Shown here piece after piece: positions 9,172-18,810 of a stretch of 64,000 nt of DNA; within the stretch, counting starts at the first letter, position 1, and every line of letters starts with the position of its first letter. The stretch is from BJHQ01 sp964654285 (GTDB lineage Bacteria > Planctomycetota > UBA11346), in NCBI GenBank assembly GCA_964654285.1, contig CAZZJC010000005.1, positions 91,133-155,132 of the forward strand. The letters run 5' to 3'. The notes beneath the pieces are model-generated. The model saw only the letters and a program-made list of their open reading frames with translations. It had not been told where the DNA came from and ran no database searches. Position numbers and translations under genes: made by a program.

Positions 9172-9327
9172 CGCCGGCTTCAGCCGGCATGGACGGCCGG
9201 ATTCATCCGGCCGCCTGGGGAATCATGATCACAGCTTCACTGTCATGGCCGGCTTCTGCCAGATCCTCGGAAGCCATCATGCGGCAGGCTGAAGCCTGCC
9301 GTCCGTGCCGGCTTTAGCCGGCGCTAC
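9168..9327. repeat. 160-bp palindromic element with 30-bp terminal inverted repeats (MITE-like)
   Basis: The left end (9168-9197, beginning GTAGCGCCGGCTTCAGCCGG) and the right end (9298-9327) are inverted copies with 27 of 30 positions identical. Inside are further perfect hairpins, for example GGCCGGA/TCCGGCC around 9195-9212 and GGCAGGCT/AGCCTGCC around 9283-9300. A half copy (tgaagccggcgcc) follows to the right. It sits between the convergent barstar and RND genes, overlaps the barstar stop codon, and could act as a two-way terminator. It has no coding capacity, so any mobility would need a transposase in trans. Confidence 0.75.
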
Positions 9328-9351
9328 TCAACTGAAGCCGGCGCCACCTGA

Positions 9352-12300
9352 CTACCGCGCAGTCGCGAGCAGCAGCGCGATGAAGCCCGCAGTCACGCCT
9401 CCCACCATGACGACCGCCGCCGTCCAGGCGAACCAGCGGTGGCGGTCGCAGACCACATAATAGGCCGGCACCACGACCAGGCTGAGCAGGGTGGAGACGA
9501 AGACACCGCCGAGGATCGCCACCGCCATGGGCTGGCGCAGCTCGGCCCCGGATCCGACGCCGATCGCGACCGGCACCGCCGCCGCCATGGTCGCGGCCGA
9601 GGTCATCAGGATCGGACGCAGGCGCACCGCCCCGGCGGCGATCATCGCCCCGCCGGCGTCGCGCCGGCCGGCCAACGGCCCGGCATGGCCGAGATCCTCG
9701 CCGGCCTGCTGCCGGCGTGCGAAATCGACGAGCAGGATCGAGTTCTTCTTCACGATGCCCATCAGCAGGAGGATGCCCAGGGCGCTGAAGACGTTGACGC
9801 TGAAGCCGAACGCGAGGAGGCCCAGCCCGGCTCCGGTGATCGCGAGCGGCAGGACGCTGAGCACGGTGACCGCATGGAAGGCGGAATTGAACTGCGCCGC
9901 GAGGATCATCCAGGCCAGCAGCAGGCCCAGCACGAAGGCGACGGCGAAGCCGAGTCCGATCTCCTTCATGACCTGCGACTGGCCTTCGCTGACCATGCGC
10001 ACGCCCGGCGGCAGGTCGCGGGCGAGGGGACCGTTGATGAAGGCCATGGCGGCGGCCTGGTCGGCAGCGGCCCTGGGACCCAGGTTGCCGTAGATGGTGA
10101 TGCCCCGGCTGCGGTCGCGGCGGGTGACCGCCTGCAGGACCGGGCGCTCGCCCATGGTCACCAGCTGCGACAGCGGGACGAGGCTGCCGTCCCCGGAACG
10201 GATGCGGATGGCGGCGACGTCCTCGGGACGCAGGCGTTCATCGCGCACCAGCTGCGCCCGCATGTCGATGCGGCGGCCGTCCTGGCTGAACTTCCCGACC
10301 TTGACCCCGCCGACCAGGGCGCTGATCGCGGTCGCGACGTCGCCTGCGGCGATGCCGGCGTCGCGGATGCGGTCGCGGTCGGGGGTGATGACGAGTTCCG
10401 GCCGGCCGAGCTGGAAATCGCTGTCGATGTCGACCAGCCAGCCCTCGTCGGCCAGCCGGCGTCTGGCCTGCTGCGCGGCCTGGGCCAGGGTCTGCCAGTC
10501 GCTTCCGCGCAGGCTGAACTCGACCGCGCCGCGCCCGGTCGGCTGGCCCGGCGGCTGGAAGGTCACCGCGAGATCGGGGATGGAGGCGAACGCCGCGCGG
10601 GCCTGCGCCTCCAGCTCGACGTCGCTGACCGTGGGCCGCTGCGGACGCGGCACGAGCGAGGTGAAGATGATGCCCTTGTTGACCCCGGTGCCGCCCATGC
10701 CGCCAACCACGGTGAAGACGCGGCTGACCTCGGGCCGGGCCATCAGCCAGCCTTCGAGCCGCCGCACCAGGGCGTCGGTCTCGCCCAGGCTGGATCCGGG
10801 CGGCGCCTCGAACTGGACGAAGAGGATGCTCTGGTCCTGGCGCGGGAAGACTTCGCGCCGGCAGAGGGAGATCAGGCCGATGCCGAGGACGAACATGACC
10901 ACGGCGAGGGCCAGGACGCTCCAGGGCCGCCGCACCGTCCAGCCCAGGACCGCGACGTACCTGCGTTCCCAGCCGGCCTGGACCGCCTCGCACGCCTGGC
11001 CGAAGGCCGATCGCGGCCCGCCGACGCCGAACTGGGCGCAACGGGCAGGAGCGAGGGTGACGGCCTCGAGGTAGGACAGGGCGACCGCGATCGACAGGGT
11101 CACGCCGAACTGCATGAGCATCTGCCCGACGAATCCGGGCACCAGACCCAGCGGCATGAACACCGCGACCACGGCCACCGAGGCGGCGAGGGCCGCGAAG
11201 GCGATCTCGCGCGTGCCACGGCTGGCCGCCCGCAGCGGGGGCGATCCGCGCTGGCCGTGCCGGCTGATGTTCTCCTGCACCATGATCGCATCGTCGACGA
11301 CGATCCCGACCACCAGGGCGAGGGCGAGCAGGGTGAAGGTGTTGAGCGTCCAGCCGAGCCAATACAGGACGGCGATGGTGCCGATGATCGACATCGGCAC
11401 CGCCAGGAGCACGTTGAGCATCGCGCGCCAGGAGCCGAGGAAGAGCAGGCACACGACGCCGGTGAACAGCACCGCGAACAGCAGTTCCAACTCGACGTCG
11501 GTGATGGACTTCTGGATGTAGACGCTCTCGTCGAAGTTGACATCGAGCTTCATCCCGGGCGGCAGGGACGCGGCCAGCTCGGCCACCGCGCGATGCACTC
11601 CGCGCGCCACCGCGACGGTGTTGGAACCGGGCTGCTTGCGCACGCCCAGCGCCTGGCCGGGCTGGCCGTTGTTGCGGCCGAGCTGGCGCTCATCGGCGAA
11701 GCCGTCCTCCACCAGGGCGACATCCGCGAGTCGGACCGGCTGCTCGGCAGTGCCCCCCACCGGCAGGCTGCGCAGCGTCTCGAGGGACAGCGCCTCGCCG
11801 AGGATGCGCACGTCCATCTCGCGCCCGGGACCTTCGATGAGCCCGGCCGGCAGTTCGAGGTGCTCGCGCTGCAACCGCGCGATGACCTCGGCGGCGCCCA
11901 GGTTGCGCGCCTGCAGGGCGTCGCCGCGCAGCCAGATGCGGATGTTGCGATCGAGATAGCCGCCCCACTGGATGTCGCCGACGCCGGCCACGCGCTGGAT
12001 GCGCTCCTTCACGACATAGCGCGCCGCATCGGCGATGGCCTGGCGCGAGAACGGCCCCGACAGCGACAGCCACATGATGGGGAACTCGTCGAAGTTGATC
12101 TTCTGGATGACCTCGGGGTCGACGTCCTTGGGCAGCTGCGTGCGCACCTGGCCGATCTTGGTCTGGATCTGCTGGATCGCGGCATCGACCGAACGACCGG
12201 CATAGAGCTCCAGGGTGACATTGGCCTGGCCCAGGCGCGAGGTCGACGAGACGCTCTTGACGCCCTCGACGCCGGACAGCGCCTCTTCGACGATCTCGGT

Positions 12301-12489
12301 CAGGTCGTGCTCGACGATCTCGGTCGCCGCCCCGGGCCAGGTGAACTGGATCGTCACCACCGGGATGCTGACATCGGGCAGGTTGCTCACGCCGACCCGC
12401 GACAGGGCGAAGCCGCCGGCGAGCACCACGGCGAACATGATCATCCATGCCGCGACGGGCTTGCGGATGCAGGCGTCGGTCAGGCGCAT
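9352..12489 (-). CDS. RND multidrug efflux permease (HAE1/AcrB type)
   Basis: 1045 residues, typical of proton-driven inner-membrane RND pumps that export drugs through a TolC channel. The N-terminal helix is followed by porter-domain repeats, the TM4 proton-relay pair in 'LVVGIVVDDAIMVQENISRH', and the TM10 'GIVKKNSILLVDFARR' lysine motif. About 12 membrane segments are visible in two blocks. It is the last gene of a TolC-adaptor-permease operon and starts 5 bp after the adaptor stop. The substrate cannot be told from sequence. Confidence 0.93.
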   Translation of the reverse strand: MRLTDACIRKPVAAWMIMFAVVLAGGFALSRVGVSNLPDVSIPVVTIQFTWPGAATEIVEHDLTEIVEEALSGVEGVKSVSSTSRLGQANVTLELYAGRSVDAAIQQIQTKIGQVRTQLPKDVDPEVIQKINFDEFPIMWLSLSGPFSRQAIADAARYVVKERIQRVAGVGDIQWGGYLDRNIRIWLRGDALQARNLGAAEVIARLQREHLELPAGLIEGPGREMDVRILGEALSLETLRSLPVGGTAEQPVRLADVALVEDGFADERQLGRNNGQPGQALGVRKQPGSNTVAVARGVHRAVAELAASLPPGMKLDVNFDESVYIQKSITDVELELLFAVLFTGVVCLLFLGSWRAMLNVLLAVPMSIIGTIAVLYWLGWTLNTFTLLALALVVGIVVDDAIMVQENISRHGQRGSPPLRAASRGTREIAFAALAASVAVVAVFMPLGLVPGFVGQMLMQFGVTLSIAVALSYLEAVTLAPARCAQFGVGGPRSAFGQACEAVQAGWERRYVAVLGWTVRRPWSVLALAVVMFVLGIGLISLCRREVFPRQDQSILFVQFEAPPGSSLGETDALVRRLEGWLMARPEVSRVFTVVGGMGGTGVNKGIIFTSLVPRPQRPTVSDVELEAQARAAFASIPDLAVTFQPPGQPTGRGAVEFSLRGSDWQTLAQAAQQARRRLADEGWLVDIDSDFQLGRPELVITPDRDRIRDAGIAAGDVATAISALVGGVKVGKFSQDGRRIDMRAQLVRDERLRPEDVAAIRIRSGDGSLVPLSQLVTMGERPVLQAVTRRDRSRGITIYGNLGPRAAADQAAAMAFINGPLARDLPPGVRMVSEGQSQVMKEIGLGFAVAFVLGLLLAWMILAAQFNSAFHAVTVLSVLPLAITGAGLGLLAFGFSVNVFSALGILLLMGIVKKNSILLVDFARRQQAGEDLGHAGPLAGRRDAGGAMIAAGAVRLRPILMTSAATMAAAVPVAIGVGSGAELRQPMAVAILGGVFVSTLLSLVVVPAYYVVCDRHRWFAWTAAVVMVGGVTAGFIALLLATAR

Positions 12490-12494
12490 GGCGG

Positions 12495-13598
12495 TCAGCG
12501 GTCCGGGGCGGGTACGATCGCGACCTTGACCCCGTCGCGCAGGGCCTGGCCGCCGCGCACGACGATGCGCTCGCCAGGCGCGACGCCGGAGACGATGGCG
12601 ATGCGGCCATCGGTCGCGCGCGGGCCGGTCTCGACCTTGCGTTCACGTGCGACGGCCGCGTCTCGGTCACCATCGATGACGAACATCAGGAAACCGCGTT
12701 CGGACGGACGCACCGCGAGATCCGGCACCGCGAGCAGCGGTTCGCCGGCCGGCAGATCGATGCTGACGCGGGCGAACGATCCGGGGCGGACGGGGTCGGC
12801 CCCGGCCTCGACCTGCGCCACCACCTGGACCAGGCGGGAGGCGGCATCGGCGCTGGCCGCGACCAGAGTGATGGTCGCGGCGAAGGTTTTCTCGAGGCCG
12901 GCGACGGTGAAGCGCACCTTGGTTCCAGCGCTGAGGCGGGCGGCGTCCTCGATCGGCACCGGAAACCGCAGCTGCAGCGGATCGCGGCGCACCAGGGTCG
13001 CGATCGGGGTGCCCGGCTGGGCATAGGCTCCGGTGCGGGCCTGGCGCACCTGGATGATGCCTGGAATCGGCGCCGCCACCGTGCTGTCGGCGAGATCGAG
13101 TTCCGCCCGCGCGAGGGCGGCCTTCGCGCCGGCGACCTCGGCGACGGCCTGGTCGACGCGGGCGCGGGCGGCATCGAGGTCTTCCGGCGCGATGATGCCG
13201 GCCTGGGCCTGGCTTGCGGATTCACGGCGCTTGAATCCGGCGCGGGCTTCGGCCGCACGGGCCTCGGCGGATTGCAGGTTGGCGCGGGCGGAATCGACGG
13301 CGAGGCGATAGCGCGCGGGTTCGATCTCGGCCAGGGATTCGCCGGCTGCGACCGTCTGCCCTTCCGCGATCCGCACCCGTTCGACCACCCCGGCGACCCG
13401 CGCGGTGACCGCGATGGTTTCGAAGGCGTCCACTGATCCCGTGGCGGTGATCACGCGCGGAAAAGCCCGTTTGGCCGCGACTTCGATCTCGACCGGGAAG
13501 GCCTTGGCGACGCTGGAGCCGGCCGAAGCGACCGGCTTGTCGCCGCATCCGGAAAGCAGCAGCAGCCCCAGCGCGAACGGCAGGCTGCGTCGCATCAT
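12495..13598 (-). CDS. RND periplasmic adaptor (membrane fusion) lipoprotein
   Basis: 367 residues. The start at 13598 overlaps the stop of the upstream TolC gene as ATGA and gives a lipoprotein signal ('LPFALGLLLLSGCGD'), so the adaptor is probably lipid-anchored. The order is HlyD-like: barrel-sandwich half ('VAGVVERVRIAEGQTVAAGE'), Ala-rich coiled-coil hairpin (about residues 95-180), second lipoyl half ('STVAAPIPGIIQVRQARTG'), beta-barrel and membrane-proximal domains. It links the permease to the outer-membrane channel. The longer frame upstream of Met1 lacks a signal sequence. Confidence 0.92.
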   Translation of the reverse strand: MMRRSLPFALGLLLLSGCGDKPVASAGSSVAKAFPVEIEVAAKRAFPRVITATGSVDAFETIAVTARVAGVVERVRIAEGQTVAAGESLAEIEPARYRLAVDSARANLQSAEARAAEARAGFKRRESASQAQAGIIAPEDLDAARARVDQAVAEVAGAKAALARAELDLADSTVAAPIPGIIQVRQARTGAYAQPGTPIATLVRRDPLQLRFPVPIEDAARLSAGTKVRFTVAGLEKTFAATITLVAASADAASRLVQVVAQVEAGADPVRPGSFARVSIDLPAGEPLLAVPDLAVRPSERGFLMFVIDGDRDAAVARERKVETGPRATDGRIAIVSGVAPGERIVVRGGQALRDGVKVAIVPAPDR

Positions 13599-15178
13599 GG
13601 CCGCACGGCACCCGCGCTCGGGGGCAGCTCGGCCTTGGTCTCGGCCGCTCCGAGCGGCCACCAGCCGAGCACCTGGCGCAGGCGGAGCTTGGCGTTGGCA
13701 AGGCTCAGCTGCTGCCTGACCTGATCGATCTCGGCCTCGAACTGGCCCGAGTTGGCGTCGGCGAGTTCAAGCGCGGTCGCCAGACCTTCGCGGAAGCGCG
13801 CGCCAACGTCGACGGCGTTGGCGGTGGCGACGCGCACCCGCACGCCGACCTGGCGCAGGCCGGCAGCAGCCGAGGTCAGGTCGACCAGGGCCGACTCGAC
13901 ATCGCGGCGCAGACCGCGCCGAGCCTGCTTGAGAGCGAGGTCGCGTTCGCGCGCCTGGGCGGAACGTTCATCCGTGCGGCCGGTGGTCAGGCCGCCATCC
14001 CAGATCGACCAGCTGGCTTGCAGGGCGACGCGCCATTCCGGCGGATTGTTCGAGGTGCTGCCGGGCCCTTCGGAAAACGCGAGGTTCGACCAGGTGCCGA
14101 CCACGCTCAGCCGCGGCAGGTCGGCGCGGCTGGCCTGGGTCACGAGTTCGCGGGCGGCGGCGAGGGCCTCTTCCGAGGCGCGCAGATCGCCGCGCTGGGC
14201 CAGGGCGATCGCGACCAGCACGTCGGACACTCCGGCCGGAAGGTCGTTGGCGTCGCGCCTGGCGCCGGCCGCCGGCCCGGTTTCGGCGATGCGGGCGAGG
14301 ATGTCCTCCTCGATGGTCGCGAGGGCGGCGCGCTGATCATTGCCGACATCGCCGGCCGCCGGGGTCAGGAAGCGCGTGGCATCGAAACCGAGATCGATGC
14401 TCTTGGGCAGCGGTGCGACGATCAGGTTGGCCAGGTTCAACCGCAGCGTGCGCAACAGCTGTTCGGCCGTGGTGCGGCTGAGTTCAGCGGTGGCGGCCTC
14501 GAGTTCGCTGCGGTTCACGTCGCCGCGCGCGGCGAGGCCGGCGTTGAAGCGCGCCTTGGCGTCGGCGACGGCCTTCTGCGCCACCTTCAACCGGCTTTCA
14601 CCGGCGGCCAGGGCGCGTTCTCCGGCGATCGTGCTGATGAAGCTCTGCGCCACGCTGTAGGCGAGTTCGCGCCGCAGTTCGCCGGCGCTGAACTCGGTCG
14701 AGGCGAGATTGCGCCTGGCGTAGGCGTAACCCGGATAGGCCTGGGCATCGAACAAGGCCATCTGGACGCCGATGACGACATTCCCGGTCTGGGTCGGCTC
14801 GTTGGCGAACGGCTTGTAGCTGGTCTCGTACACGCCGTAACCCGCATTCGCGGTCAGGGTGGGCAACAGGTAGGATTTCGCCTGGGTGATCAAGCTGCGC
14901 GCCTGATCGATCCGGGCCCGGCTGATCGGCACGGTCTCGTTGCGCTCGGTGGCGAGGGCGATCGCCCTGGTCAGGGTGAGGGTGTCCGCCGCCGGAACCG
15001 ACGATGGGTCTGCGATCGTTGGCGGGGGGGTGGGCGCGGCAGCAGGCGGCGCCACCGCTGGTGCGGGCGCAGGCGCGGGGGCCTCGCCCGCACCCAAACC
15101 GCAGCCTGCCGCCGCCAGCACGACGCCGGGCACGAGCCGGCGCAGCACGGTGATTCGATTGGACAGGGTCTTGCTCAT
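13595..15178 (-). CDS. TolC-family outer-membrane efflux channel
   Basis: 527 residues. The N-terminal signal ends near 'VVLAAAGCGLGAG', which fits a lipoprotein box, followed by a Pro/Ala-rich stretch. Two outer-membrane efflux protein (OEP) repeats follow, with long heptad-like helices ('LTLTRAIALATERNETVPIS...', 'LADANSGQFEAEIDQVRQQL') and short beta segments. It forms the outer-membrane duct of the tripartite pump. It is first in the operon, which is an unusual order because the channel gene is more often last. It is divergent from hrpB with 129 bp between them. Confidence 0.9.
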   Translation of the reverse strand: MSKTLSNRITVLRRLVPGVVLAAAGCGLGAGEAPAPAPAPAVAPPAAAPTPPPTIADPSSVPAADTLTLTRAIALATERNETVPISRARIDQARSLITQAKSYLLPTLTANAGYGVYETSYKPFANEPTQTGNVVIGVQMALFDAQAYPGYAYARRNLASTEFSAGELRRELAYSVAQSFISTIAGERALAAGESRLKVAQKAVADAKARFNAGLAARGDVNRSELEAATAELSRTTAEQLLRTLRLNLANLIVAPLPKSIDLGFDATRFLTPAAGDVGNDQRAALATIEEDILARIAETGPAAGARRDANDLPAGVSDVLVAIALAQRGDLRASEEALAAARELVTQASRADLPRLSVVGTWSNLAFSEGPGSTSNNPPEWRVALQASWSIWDGGLTTGRTDERSAQARERDLALKQARRGLRRDVESALVDLTSAAAGLRQVGVRVRVATANAVDVGARFREGLATALELADANSGQFEAEIDQVRQQLSLANAKLRLRQVLGWWPLGAAETKAELPPSAGAVRP

Positions 15179-15269
15179 GGCGGCACCTTGGGTTTGGTCG
15201 AACGTTCGTTTGGCGATGGCCCGCCCCTTGTCCGGGGTTGCCCCGGGCAGTCAACGAGCGGGGCGAGCG

Positions 15270-15292
15270 GGTTGCGGCGTGTGGCCGCAACC
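15270..15292. promoter_or_regulatory. 9-bp perfect hairpin in the tolC/hrpB divergent region
   Basis: GGTTGCGGC (15270-15278) and GCCGCAACC (15284-15292) pair perfectly around a 5-nt loop, ending 15 bp before the hrpB GTG. It could be an operator or a leader-RNA hairpin. No regulator gene lies next to it, so its role is not known. Confidence 0.35.
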
Positions 15293-15307
15293 GATCATGA
15301 CAAACCT

Positions 15308-17902
15308 GTGATTCCCCTTCCCATCGACCGCCATCTGCCGGCGTGCATAGCCGCCGTCCGTACCCGTCAGACCCTGGTGCTGACCGCCGCGCCCGGCACC
15401 GGCAAGAGCACCCGCGTGCCGCCGGCGCTGGTCGCGGCTCTGCCTGGCACCGTGCTGCTGCTGCAGCCGCGCCGGGTCGCCGCCCGCGCCCTGGCGCGGC
15501 GCATCGCCAGTGAACACGGATGGAGCGTCGGGCGCGAGGTCGGCTGGCAGGTCCGCTTCGAACGCATGGGCGGCGACGCCACCCGCCTGTGGGTGCTGAC
15601 CGAAGGGGTGCTCGCGCGCCGGCTGCGCAGCGATCCGTACCTGGATGGCGTCAGCGCCGTGGTGCTCGACGAGTTCCACGAACGTTCCATCCACACCGAC
15701 CTCTGCCTCGCCTGGCTGGCCGAGCTGCGCCGCACCGTGCGCCCGGATCTCGCGGTCGTGGTGATGTCGGCGACCATGGATCCGGGCCCGGTGGCGGCGT
15801 TCCTGGGCTCGCCGCCGGGGACCGCGCCGGTGATCAGCGTGGACGCGCCGGCCCATCCGATCGAGACGAAGTACCTGCCCGGCAACGTGCAGGACCGGCT
15901 CGAACACCGCATCGCCGACGCGGTGCAGCAGGCCCTGCGCGCGCCCGACCCGGGCGACGTGCTGGTCTTCCTGCCCGGCACCGGCGAGATCCGCAACGCC
16001 CAGCGCGCGCTCGACCCCTTGGGCAATGAAGGCATCTGCGTGTTGCCGCTGCACGGGCAGTTGCCGCCCGACGAACAGGATCGCGCCCTGGTCCCCGATC
16101 CCGCCGGCCGCACCCGGATCGTGCTGGCCACCAACGTGGCGGAGACCTCGCTGACCATCCCGGGCATACGCACCGTCATCGACACGGGGCTCGCCCGCGT
16201 CAGCCGCTTCGACCCGGCGCGCGGCATCGATGGCCTGGCGCTCGAACGCATCAGCCGCGCCAGCGCGGACCAGCGCCGGGGCCGCGCCGGCCGCACCGCC
16301 GCCGGCCGCTGCTACCGCCTGTGGTCGCCGGGCGAGGACGCACGCCTCGACGCCACCACCGACCCGGAGATCGAGCGCGTCGACATCGCGCCGGTGGCGC
16401 TCGCGCTGAAGGCCTGGCACGGCCCGGACACGCGCACCTTCCCCTGGTTCTCGCCCCCGGATCAGCGCCGGCTGCAGGCGGCAGAGGAGCTGCTCGCGCT
16501 GCTGGGCGCCTGCGCGGAACCCTTCGCGGCGCTGAACGAACGCGGACGGCACATGGCCGACCTGCCCTGCCATCCGCGCCTGGCGCGCCTGCTGCTGGCG
16601 GCCAGCGAGGCCGGCCTGCCGCACCTGGGCGCCAGCCTCTCCGCGCTCACCGGCGAGCGCGATCTGCGACCCCCGCACCGGCGCGGCGATCCGCCGGCGG
16701 ACCCGGCGGCGGCGGATGCGCTCGACCGCCTCGAACGCCTGCATGTGGCTGAAACCGGGAATTTCCACCCGGCGCTGCGCGACCGCGGCATCGAACCGAT
16801 CGCCGCGCGCGAGGCGGCGCGGGTGCGCGACGACCTGCTCGGCCTGGTGCGGGGCGGGAAGGACCGCCCGGGACCTGCGCCGGAACCGCGCCTGGTCTGC
16901 CGCCTGCTGCTGGCCGCCTTCCCCGATCGGGTCGGCCGACGAGCCGGCCCGAACGCCAACCGCGGCGTGCTGACCGGCGGCCTCGCGGTGGAGATCGACC
17001 CCGGCAGCTGCCTCTTCGCCGAGCGCGGCCAGCGCCGCAGCGATCTGTTCGTCGCCTGCGTCGTGCAGGGGCTCGGCGATCGCGCCCGCTCGACGCTGTC
17101 AGCGGCAAACGTGGTGCGCCAGGGCGCCGAGATCGACGAGGACGACCTCGACGCGGTCATCCCCGGTCGCCGCCGGCGCGAACAGCGCCTGCGCTACGAC
17201 GACAGCCTGGGCCGGGTCGAGGCGAGCTCCGGCTGGTACTTCGGCGATCTGCTCCTGCGTTCCGGCAACGATTCCCAGGCCGACCCCGAAGCGATCGCGG
17301 CGTGTCTCGCCGCCGCGATCAGACCGCGCGCCGCGGCCCTGTTCGCCGCCGATGAGGCCGCCTCGGGGTTCCTGCACCGCCTGCGCTGGCTCGCCACCGT
17401 GCGGCCGGACCTGGGCCTGCCGACGATCGACGACGCGGCCCTGGCCGGGATGCTCGACCACCTGTGCACCGGCTGCCGTGCGCGCGCGGAAGTCGAGGCG
17501 AAACCCAAGCTGCCCTGGCTGGAGGGGCTGCTCGACCACGCCCAGCGGGTCGCACTCGACCGCGACGCCCCGGCGACGCTGGAGGTGCCCTCGGGCAGCC
17601 GCATCCGCCTCGACTACGCCCAGGCCGATGCGACGCATCCGCCGGTGCTGGCGGTGCGCCTGCAGGAGCTCTTCGGCCTCGCCGCAACACCGATGCTCGC
17701 CGGCGGACGGGTCCCGGTGCTCCTGCACCTGCTGGGCCCGAACTTCCGGCCCGAGCAGATCACCAGGGATCTTGCAAGTTTCTGGGCCAACACCTATCCC
17801 CAGGTGCGCAAGGATCTGCGCGGCCGCTACCCCAAGCACAGCTGGCCCGACGATCCGCTGACCGCCCGGCCCGAGGCGAAGGGCAGGCGCCGGCAGGCTT
17901 GA
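15308..17902 (+). CDS. hrpB: ATP-dependent helicase HrpB (DEAH/RHA family)
   Basis: 864 residues from a GTG at 15308, chosen because helicase homology starts at once ('VIPLPIDRHLPACIAAV'); E. coli HrpB is slightly shorter. Motifs in order: Walker A 'APGTGKST' (28-35), DEFH box (121-124), 'SATMD', 'NVAETSLTIPGIRTVID' and motif VI 'QRRGRAGR'. The C-terminal HrpB-specific region ends with 'TYPQVRKDLRGRYPKHSWPDDP'. It is a presumed RNA helicase of uncertain physiological substrate. The open frame continues ~1.3 kb upstream antisense to tolC, which is a composition artefact. Confidence 0.93.
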   Translation: MIPLPIDRHLPACIAAVRTRQTLVLTAAPGTGKSTRVPPALVAALPGTVLLLQPRRVAARALARRIASEHGWSVGREVGWQVRFERMGGDATRLWVLTEGVLARRLRSDPYLDGVSAVVLDEFHERSIHTDLCLAWLAELRRTVRPDLAVVVMSATMDPGPVAAFLGSPPGTAPVISVDAPAHPIETKYLPGNVQDRLEHRIADAVQQALRAPDPGDVLVFLPGTGEIRNAQRALDPLGNEGICVLPLHGQLPPDEQDRALVPDPAGRTRIVLATNVAETSLTIPGIRTVIDTGLARVSRFDPARGIDGLALERISRASADQRRGRAGRTAAGRCYRLWSPGEDARLDATTDPEIERVDIAPVALALKAWHGPDTRTFPWFSPPDQRRLQAAEELLALLGACAEPFAALNERGRHMADLPCHPRLARLLLAASEAGLPHLGASLSALTGERDLRPPHRRGDPPADPAAADALDRLERLHVAETGNFHPALRDRGIEPIAAREAARVRDDLLGLVRGGKDRPGPAPEPRLVCRLLLAAFPDRVGRRAGPNANRGVLTGGLAVEIDPGSCLFAERGQRRSDLFVACVVQGLGDRARSTLSAANVVRQGAEIDEDDLDAVIPGRRRREQRLRYDDSLGRVEASSGWYFGDLLLRSGNDSQADPEAIAACLAAAIRPRAAALFAADEAASGFLHRLRWLATVRPDLGLPTIDDAALAGMLDHLCTGCRARAEVEAKPKLPWLEGLLDHAQRVALDRDAPATLEVPSGSRIRLDYAQADATHPPVLAVRLQELFGLAATPMLAGGRVPVLLHLLGPNFRPEQITRDLASFWANTYPQVRKDLRGRYPKHSWPDDPLTARPEAKGRRRQA

Positions 17903-17993
17903 ACGCCGGCAAGCGTGAACGCCGTCGAGCACGAGCGCCGCAGACGTGAACCCGACGCCGTGGCCTGCGTTCGCCACCGCGGAGGGCACCGCC

Positions 17994-18701
17994 ATGAACG
18001 CCGACCAGGACCATATCGAAGAAGGCCGGCTCGATCTCGTGCCGATGATCGACTGCATCATGCTGTTGCTGCTGTTCTTCATCCTGACCACAAAGTTCAC
18101 GACCGATGACAAGGCGCTGGCGGCGATCTTGTCGAATCAGGGTCCGAGTCCCAAGCCCGCCACCATTGATCCACCTCGTTCGGTGGTCATCACCGCCTGG
18201 CCCGCCGGGGTCGAGGCCGCAACGGGCGAAGCCGATGCCGCCCGGATCTACCAGGCCTCGGTCGGCGAACACGGGTTGCCGCACCGGATCCTCTTGCGCG
18301 TCGGAGGAGGCGAGCCCCTCCTGGTCGACGCCACGGTGCTGGCGCCGCGCGTCGGCACTCCCGCCGCCCTCGCCGCCAGCGCGGCGGAACTGGAACGCAT
18401 CCACCGGCATCTTGCCGACGCGCTCAAACCGTACGAATCCACGGGCCAGGCGCGCGACAAGCAGCCGCCCGTCGTCTTGCGGCTGTTCTCGCGCCTGCCC
18501 TGGAAGATGGCGGCGGCGGTCTACGACGCGGTACGCGGCTTCGAGAAGGACCACGGCGGCGTGGTGCGCCTGCCCAAGGACTTCGAGCGCGCCCGCACCA
18601 TCGACTTCGCACCGCCGCTCATCCGCAAGCACACCGCGAACGAACTCGGCCGGGAACTCTACGAGATCGTCCACACCAAGGAGGTCGGCCGGCGGAGCTG
18701 A
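17994..18701 (+). CDS. ExbD/TolR-like biopolymer transport protein
   Basis: 235 residues. The start at 17994 has GGAGG eight bases upstream; an earlier in-frame ATG at 17946 lacks this. A short acidic N-terminus leads into one helix with the ExbD/TolR pattern 'LVPMIDCIMLLLLFFILTTK', whose Asp belongs to the proton path with ExbB/TolQ. A periplasmic domain of ~200 residues follows, longer than classical ExbD (~140). No ExbB/TolQ partner is in the window. Its last 104 bp are repeated at 21594-21697. Confidence 0.75.
   Translation: MNADQDHIEEGRLDLVPMIDCIMLLLLFFILTTKFTTDDKALAAILSNQGPSPKPATIDPPRSVVITAWPAGVEAATGEADAARIYQASVGEHGLPHRILLRVGGGEPLLVDATVLAPRVGTPAALAASAAELERIHRHLADALKPYESTGQARDKQPPVVLRLFSRLPWKMAAAVYDAVRGFEKDHGGVVRLPKDFERARTIDFAPPLIRKHTANELGRELYEIVHTKEVGRRS
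18598..18701 (+). repeat. 104-bp direct repeat, copy 1 (exbD 3' end)
   Basis: Identical to 21594-21697 except at one position (18697 G versus 21693 T). It is the coding end of the ExbD-like gene including its TGA. Together the two copies bracket the 918-residue unknown gene. Confidence 0.95.
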
Positions 18702-18810
18702 CACGACCGGGTCAGGATTGAAATCATCCCAGGCGAGCAGGTTCAGGGGCTCCATCCCGGCTTTGCAACTTGGACCGACCACATAACGTGGCATCCGCAA
18801 AGAGGCTCCC

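Noticed and set aside
9439..13026. 1195-codon open frame opposite the RND permease and adaptor
   Set aside because: The minus strand encodes well-conserved efflux proteins; the plus-strand product is compositionally biased and has no start signal.
14018..15307. Upstream extension of the hrpB frame
   Set aside because: It overlaps the tolC coding region in antisense; helicase homology begins only at the GTG at 15308.
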